From: Microglena sp. YARC
Lineage: Eukaryota; Chlorophyta; Chlorophyceae; Chlamydomonadales; Chlamydomonadaceae
Length of the DNA: 64,000 nt
Assembly (NCBI GenBank): GCA_022414725.1
Contig: CM039463.1
Span: forward strand, 93,659,145 to 93,723,144
Direction: 5' to 3'
Positions 59,150 to 64,000 of this stretch are shown piece by piece. Each line of letters begins with the position of its first letter. Positions within the stretch are counted from its first letter, which is position 1. The notes beneath the pieces were generated by a model, which saw nothing but the letters and a program-made list of their open reading frames with translations, ran no database searches and was not told where the DNA came from. A program made the position numbers and the translations under genes.

Positions 59150-59345
59150 CTGTTTCTTGCGTGGGCTACACATGGCGGCTTCCAGGCAGCTCCATATGCC
59201 AGCCACTGGGTCAAGCCCCAAGCTGTCTGCTGCATTGGAATGCCTGTCATGTCAGCTTTCAGACGCACTAGCTATCTTCCAGTTTGACCCTAGAACGGGA
59301 GAAAAGAGCTGCCTATAAGCTGCTACAAGTAGCTACAAAAATAAA
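59150..59345. mobile_element. Foldback MITE copy
   Basis: GGGCTACACATGGCGGCTTC at the left and TAAGCTGCTACAAGTAGCTA at the right are inverted, with the core CATTGGAATGCCTGTCATGT. Confidence 0.75.
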
Positions 59346-59369
59346 CTGTGTGTGGAATTGCTCCCCACC

Positions 59370-60190
59370 AGGAACCACTGTGCCCCGACCTCCCTTGCGT
59401 TGATAGGCTGCAATTTACAGATGCATGTGCAGGCGCTCCTACCTCACACCTCCCTTGTCTATCACCCACCATGCGTTGTCCTCCCTTGAATTGATTTACG
59501 ATGACACATACATGCATGTGCAGGCGCTCCCAGCACCCACCCCCATAGCACGTCACCCATTGTATGTCGTCCTCCCTTGATTGGCTTCATCTCATAGATG
59601 TATGTGCAGGCGCTACTATTTCATACCTCCCTAGCATGTGACTCTCTGCAAGGCATCCATCCTTGTGTCAATCATATTTTCTTCAAAGCGCATATGCAGG
59701 TGCAGGGCTCCCAGCACCCACCACGGTAGCATGCGACACTGTTTCTTTCGTGCGACGCGTTGCAAATTGAGGGACAGTGGGACCCCAGTGCGACGCGCTG
59801 CCCCCCCCCCCCCCCCCCCAACTCCGCGAATCTCGGAGCCCGGGGGGTTCGGGTGGTCTTTACTGAATACTTCAGCTGGACCCCTGCGACGCCATACAGC
59901 ACACAAAAACTAAGTACCCACAGTGACTCACAGTCTGTTAGTTATCCTCCCTTGTGTCAGTCGGCTTTCCTTCAAATCGTGTATGCAGGAGCACGGGCTC
60001 CCAGCACCCACCCCCATAGCATGTGAACCACTGTGACACAGTCGGTTACTTGTCCTCCCTTGTGTCAGTAAACTTCCCTTCAAATCGTGTATGCTGGAGC
60101 AAGGGCTCCCAGCACCCATTCCCATAGCATGTGAACCTCTGTGACTCACAGTCTGTTAGTCGTCCTCCCTAGTGTTAATCAACTTTTCTT
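59370..60190. repeat. CTCCCAGCACCCAC tandem-like repeat region
   Basis: Units with ATGTGCAGGCGCTCC, AGCACCCACCCCCATAGCAT, GTGAC.CACAGTCTGTTA and TCCTCCCTTGTGTCA recur about every 100-120 bp. A dispersed-repeat fragment with a C-run (59750-59910) interrupts them. Non-coding. Confidence 0.75.
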
Positions 60191-60199
60191 CTAGTCGTA

Positions 60200-61570
60200 A
60201 ACATTCAAACCCGAAACCCTACCTCCCATGCCCCAAGGCACCATTAAAAAAACCATTTTTGCAGCTCAGTTATAAAATGATATGATAGTGTTTCTTGGAT
60301 CTCCGATGTAGTTGTACAGGCTAGCTGTAGCAAGCAGTACAGGTAAGCGGTAGTCCGACCCGCGTTGGTTGCATTAGCCTTGGATTGAGTTTGATTATTT
60401 CATATGTTTTCAGCGAACTCTGGGCTGCACACCATCTTCCAATTCCGGTTGCCCCCGTGCGATACCCAGGTAGCATGGGCATGCATAGGTGAAGGAAGAA
60501 ATATGTGTAGGCCTGACAAACTGCCTTTGAAATATAGGTTTTTGGCGGAGTCCCCCAGATTGGTGGATCCCCCTCAGAGTGGAGAAAGCCCCCAGGGTTA
60601 CCCATTTGTTTGTCACCATGGCCTCAACAATGTTGTAAACTTGAACTTGGACTTGGTTAAATAGCTTCAGCCATCAATTTGGCTGCTCGCCGTCTTCGAC
60701 ATATAAAAACGTTATTACCAGGCAAATGTAACTATGCCGGAAACCCAGGCTTCAGCCTCTCCCTTTAAGCGACGCCAATTTCCGCGTCGCTTGCACCACG
60801 AGTTGGACTTGTTATTGGGGGTTGTTGGACAGATATTGATGCTACATAATAACGGATGTCTACATCACACTGATCCCTGGGCCTGTCGGGCAATTCATTA
60901 TAAGATATCTACATCTGCGATACACTGTGCGATATATTGATTTAACATAGGATATATATGTACGATGTCAAACCTGACAACTCTATATATGATCGGTTGC
61001 GAACTTTTGAAATGCTAGTGCCAGTAGAGAGTTGAAATAGTTGGTAAAGTCGTATACGGTATGAAAGTGATGAAACCGCGATTTTAAATGACCAGAAAAG
61101 GATATTAGGTCCTTCATTGAGTGTTTGTGTCCTAAAAAAGAGTAAGCGCGATTGAGGTTGGCGGGACCTATAGTCGTATATAACCATTATTCGAGGATGG
61201 GCAAGCCCCTCGAGTTTAATTGGATAGCACTGACGTGTAATGAACGTGCGTCTGTACTATAACACTAAGATGTTTAAAGTCTGACTAGAAAGAAGACGAC
61301 TCAAGGTCGTTATTAGAAATACTAGCCTTGGTATTTCCTTGAGTATTGAAAGTACTGCATCAGATATTGCCCTTGTCATACTTCAAGTGACTTCAGGTGA
61401 GTGGTAAAAATATTTCATCCAATTAGCGAAAGTAGTTGTTTTTGCATAACAATGTCGTAGACAGTGTTATGATACAATACAAAGCTCTGCAGTCACTAAT
61501 TAGATGGGATCCTGCAAAAGGAAGGATTTAGACATTTTATATGAAAGTAACTTCTGACTAGCTGTATATG
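60200..61570. other. Unassigned DNA
   Basis: Contains a fragment of the GGCGGAGTCCCCCAG dispersed repeat (60541-60622) and of the CATCAATTTGGCTGCTCG block (60670). Otherwise AT-rich, with no gene supported. Confidence 0.4.
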
Positions 61571-61609
61571 AATCGTATCAGATAATTCCCCATGTAGCTT
61601 GACCTCTGG

Positions 61610-61740
61610 TCCCCCGTGGGTGAAACGATTGTTTGGGGTTCAGTTCGTTAGAGCCTTTTCGTTTTAGTCCATCCTGTCACGGTTGGGAAAGTCCCTTTAG
61701 CCTATTGGGCCTACCCCTGGACTCTAACAACATACAAACA
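61610..61740 (-). repeat. TCCAGGGGTAGGC repeat, reverse copy
   Basis: AACGATTGTTTGGGGTTCAG, CGTTTTAGTCCATCCTGTCA and GGCCTACCCCTGGACTCTAA are the reverse of 12310-12400. Confidence 0.7.
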
Positions 61741-61799
61741 TATGGACTGCAGGGCTGCGGCTACAGTTCCCACCAGGGATATGCATAAGGATTTGGGCA

Positions 61800-63408
61800 T
61801 AAACATTAAAAATCGTGGCACCGATGCCCAGGTGTAGAGTTTGGGAAGGTGGAAACATTAAAAATCGTGGCAGCCGATGCCCAGGTGTGGCTTTTTACAA
61901 GGTGGAAACATTATATATCGGGCGTCCTTTTTGGCTTGCCCGATGCCAATATCGGGCAGGCACATAGAAAGAAGTTTCGGGGTAGGTTTGAGAGGGGGGT
62001 GGCTGGGGAGGGGAGGGAAGGCTTGATGGCTGGAACTTACCACCAGGTTAGGACAAAGGCCTGTCTCGGATTTGTCATTTGTGGCAAAGGCACAATTGTG
62101 TTATTACCCGAGTGGTGCACTTCGGGGGGCATTTTGGGACACCAAAATTAATTTTACAGATTTCCTAATTTGGGTGTGACAAACTGACAACGACAATTGC
62201 GTTTTAAGCCCCACATAAAATAGATAGGAGACCTAAAGCACATGGGAATCATCATACCGGTATGTTATTCGAAGTTCCTTGCTTACTTGCTTTGCACCAT
62301 ACGACTTCACTCAACTTTGATCGACGTATCTTGATCTCACCCCGCGTGCCTAACAGCGCCCCCAATCCATGTATAGCTGAACACCTGGGTTACCTGCATG
62401 TAATCGGCTTGGGAATAGTCTACTACTTGGCTGCTTGCCTAGCCCATTTGGATTGGGCCAGTAGAGTAGTAGACCACAAATTGCAATCTACTGTGATGAA
62501 CCTATTTAGACCCCACTAAACTGGAAACCCCATGTTCCTGCCACCGACCCCAATTTATTGATTCATAAGCTTTGATTCAAATCTTGGGTATGAGAGGAAA
62601 AGTGAGGAAAAGTCTCTGAGTCAGCCTGTAAGCTACATAGCTATTCAGCTGACTCAGTGAGTCAGATAACACAGAACCAAATCCAGATCAACGGGTTCCT
62701 GCCGGTCTATCTACCAATGATTTTATCTCAGCCCTGGTCTGTGCATTCCGCACGGGAGTCGACATAAAGTTGTGGGCAAACCGATGGTGGGACGTTTGGG
62801 CGCCGGTTTCTTGTCCTGTAACAGCCTGAAAAGGAAGGAAAACGCAGAACCGACCAGTTTCACCTACCCTCACCTGGTAACCTCACAGATCACCAACGGA
62901 ACCTGGAGTCGAGCCAGACACACCGCGTATCTCCTTTTAGAGTCTGCTCGCTGAATCAATCCCATCTGTTAAAGGACAGGCCATGGCTGACCAAAGACAA
63001 TCTCGCAATATTTGGACATCAGTGAATATCATTAAGAAGCGCCAGCCTTTGGTTGTTGTCCCCAGAGCAAGCAAACGGGCTGCCCCCCCTCAACCTCACG
63101 CCTCGTAATAAGGCGCACTAATAAATTGTGTATTAATCAAGACGCGCGGTAGAATTCATATTGTGAGAATTAAAAAAAAAAAAAAATCAAAGAACTCCGA
63201 AAAATCGAGAGAACCCCAAATGGAACCCAACGGGTGATATGAAGGAATGAAACAAGGCAAAAAACCAAAATTTTGCCAAGGTAGAAAAAGATGAAAACCG
63301 AATATCAAAGATGGGTAACAACGGTATAGAAAACCCGTTCCGGGAATAGGAACCTAATGCCAAACGATGATAACCAAAGAAACCAATGTAACCAAAAACA
63401 AATTGACC
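61800..63408. other. Unassigned DNA, may include the copia LTR
   Basis: Has a 58-bp tandem duplication at 61793-61900 (GGTGGAAACATTAAAAATCG) and the GCAAGCAAACGGGCTGCC repeat at 63069. The LTR expected to the left of the minus-strand copia pol should lie here, but I could not define its ends. Confidence 0.4.
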
Positions 63409-64000
63409 CTAAGAAGAAGCGGTCATTCCAAGCATTCGGACAAACCTCCAGAACACAGCTGGATCAAGGGGCTTGGTGAAGGGGTCAGCACAGTTGTCCT
63501 TGGTGTTAACATAGGCACCATCCAGTTGACCATCCTCCACCAGCTCCTTGATGTAGTGATGAATAACATCAATGTGCTTGCTGCGAGGGAGTAGCTGCCA
63601 GTCATTGGCCCAACTCAGAGACCCTAAGTTGTCACCCTGAATGGTAACCAAACCACAAGGCAGACCCAGATCCACCCTCAACTTCTTCAACCATTGCACC
63701 TCCCTGGCAGCCTGAGACAGGGCCTGATACTCAGCCTCACTAGAACTAATGGCAACAGTAGGCTGCCTCTTGCTCATCCAGTTCACTATGCACCCCCCAG
63801 CTAGCACAGCAAAGCCAGTCTGAGACCTTCTGTCAGATCCATCATCAGCAAAGGATGAGTCACTAAAGACAGTAAAAGAGAACTCAGGGCTGTGGGTGTA
63901 AGTGAGACCCAGGTGGGAATGTGACCTCAAATACAAGAGCAAACGCTTGGCTGCCCCCCAGAGGGGAGCAGTAGGGTGAGCAGAAAACCTGGACAGGTAG
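63409..64000 (-). CDS. Ty1/copia retrotransposon pol, RNase H C-terminus (partial)
   Basis: The minus-strand frame is open from the window edge to a TAG at 63409-63411. It reads RFSAHPTAPLWGAAKRLLLY, then DSSFADDGSDRRSQTGFAVL, VNWMSKRQPTVAISSSEAEY, WLKKLRVDLGLP, SKHIDVIHHYIKE and VNTKDNCADPFTKPL. These are the signature blocks of the copia RNase H domain (the Asp, Glu and Asp residues are visible in DSSFADD, SSSEAEY and GDN). The N-terminal part, including RT, lies beyond 64000. No frameshift is visible in the part shown. Confidence 0.93.
   Translation of the reverse strand, partial: YLSRFSAHPTAPLWGAAKRLLLYLRSHSHLGLTYTHSPEFSFTVFSDSSFADDGSDRRSQTGFAVLAGGCIVNWMSKRQPTVAISSSEAEYQALSQAAREVQWLKKLRVDLGLPCGLVTIQGDNLGSLSWANDWQLLPRSKHIDVIHHYIKELVEDGQLDGAYVNTKDNCADPFTKPLDPAVFWRFVRMLGMTASS

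Noticed and set aside
61849..62151. Possible 100-residue gene
   Set aside because: It begins in a 58-bp tandem duplication, has no recognisable domain and no splice or neighbour support.

Overview
This is nuclear eukaryotic DNA, repeat-rich, with spliced genes (GT-AG introns and one GC-AG). Three things point to a green alga, probably prasinophyte-like. The kinase resembles the plant/algal SnAK (GRIK)/CaMKK group. The large non-LTR retrotransposon has the APE plus RLE dual-endonuclease layout known from Chlamydomonas Dualen/RandI elements. Short MITE-like elements are dense and diverse. The species assignment is inference.

Layout. 1-7.1 kb: three exons (2072-2347, 5450-5604, 6956-7044) of a U-box-like gene, with introns full of arrays that copy the exon borders; a hAT-like MITE nested in another element lies at 4.0-5.0 kb. 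7.1-17.6 kb: mostly repeats, namely a foldback MITE family, a SINE with exact target-site duplications, a 135-bp satellite, hAT-type and Harbinger-type MITEs. 17.7-27.0 kb: one large retrotransposon with tandem Josephin-like cysteine-peptidase domains, APE endonuclease, reverse transcriptase, RNase H and an RLE endonuclease, carrying several frameshifts. 30.4-31.4 kb: a leucine-rich-repeat exon whose end lies inside a MITE. 35.3-58.2 kb: a 12-exon gene for a very large SnAK/CaMKK-like Ser/Thr kinase with a C-terminal cyclic-nucleotide-binding domain. 58.2-63.4 kb: repeats and unassigned DNA. 63.4-64.0 kb: the end of a Ty1/copia pol on the minus strand, running off the window.

The most striking pattern is shared by the kinase and U-box genes. 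Most introns contain tandem degenerate copies of the neighbouring exon edge, including its splice site ('exon-border echo arrays'). In the kinase they adjoin exons 2, 3, 6, 7, 8, 9, 10 and 11, and even the stop-codon region is repeated five times. Periods are often very regular (142 bp in intron 10, about 88 bp in intron 2, about 70 bp in intron 8). This looks like intron birth and growth by tandem duplication of splice-site-bearing exon segments, and it offers many alternative splice sites and mini-exons. All exon junctions were deduced by reading splice signals, frame and phase; no transcript evidence was available.
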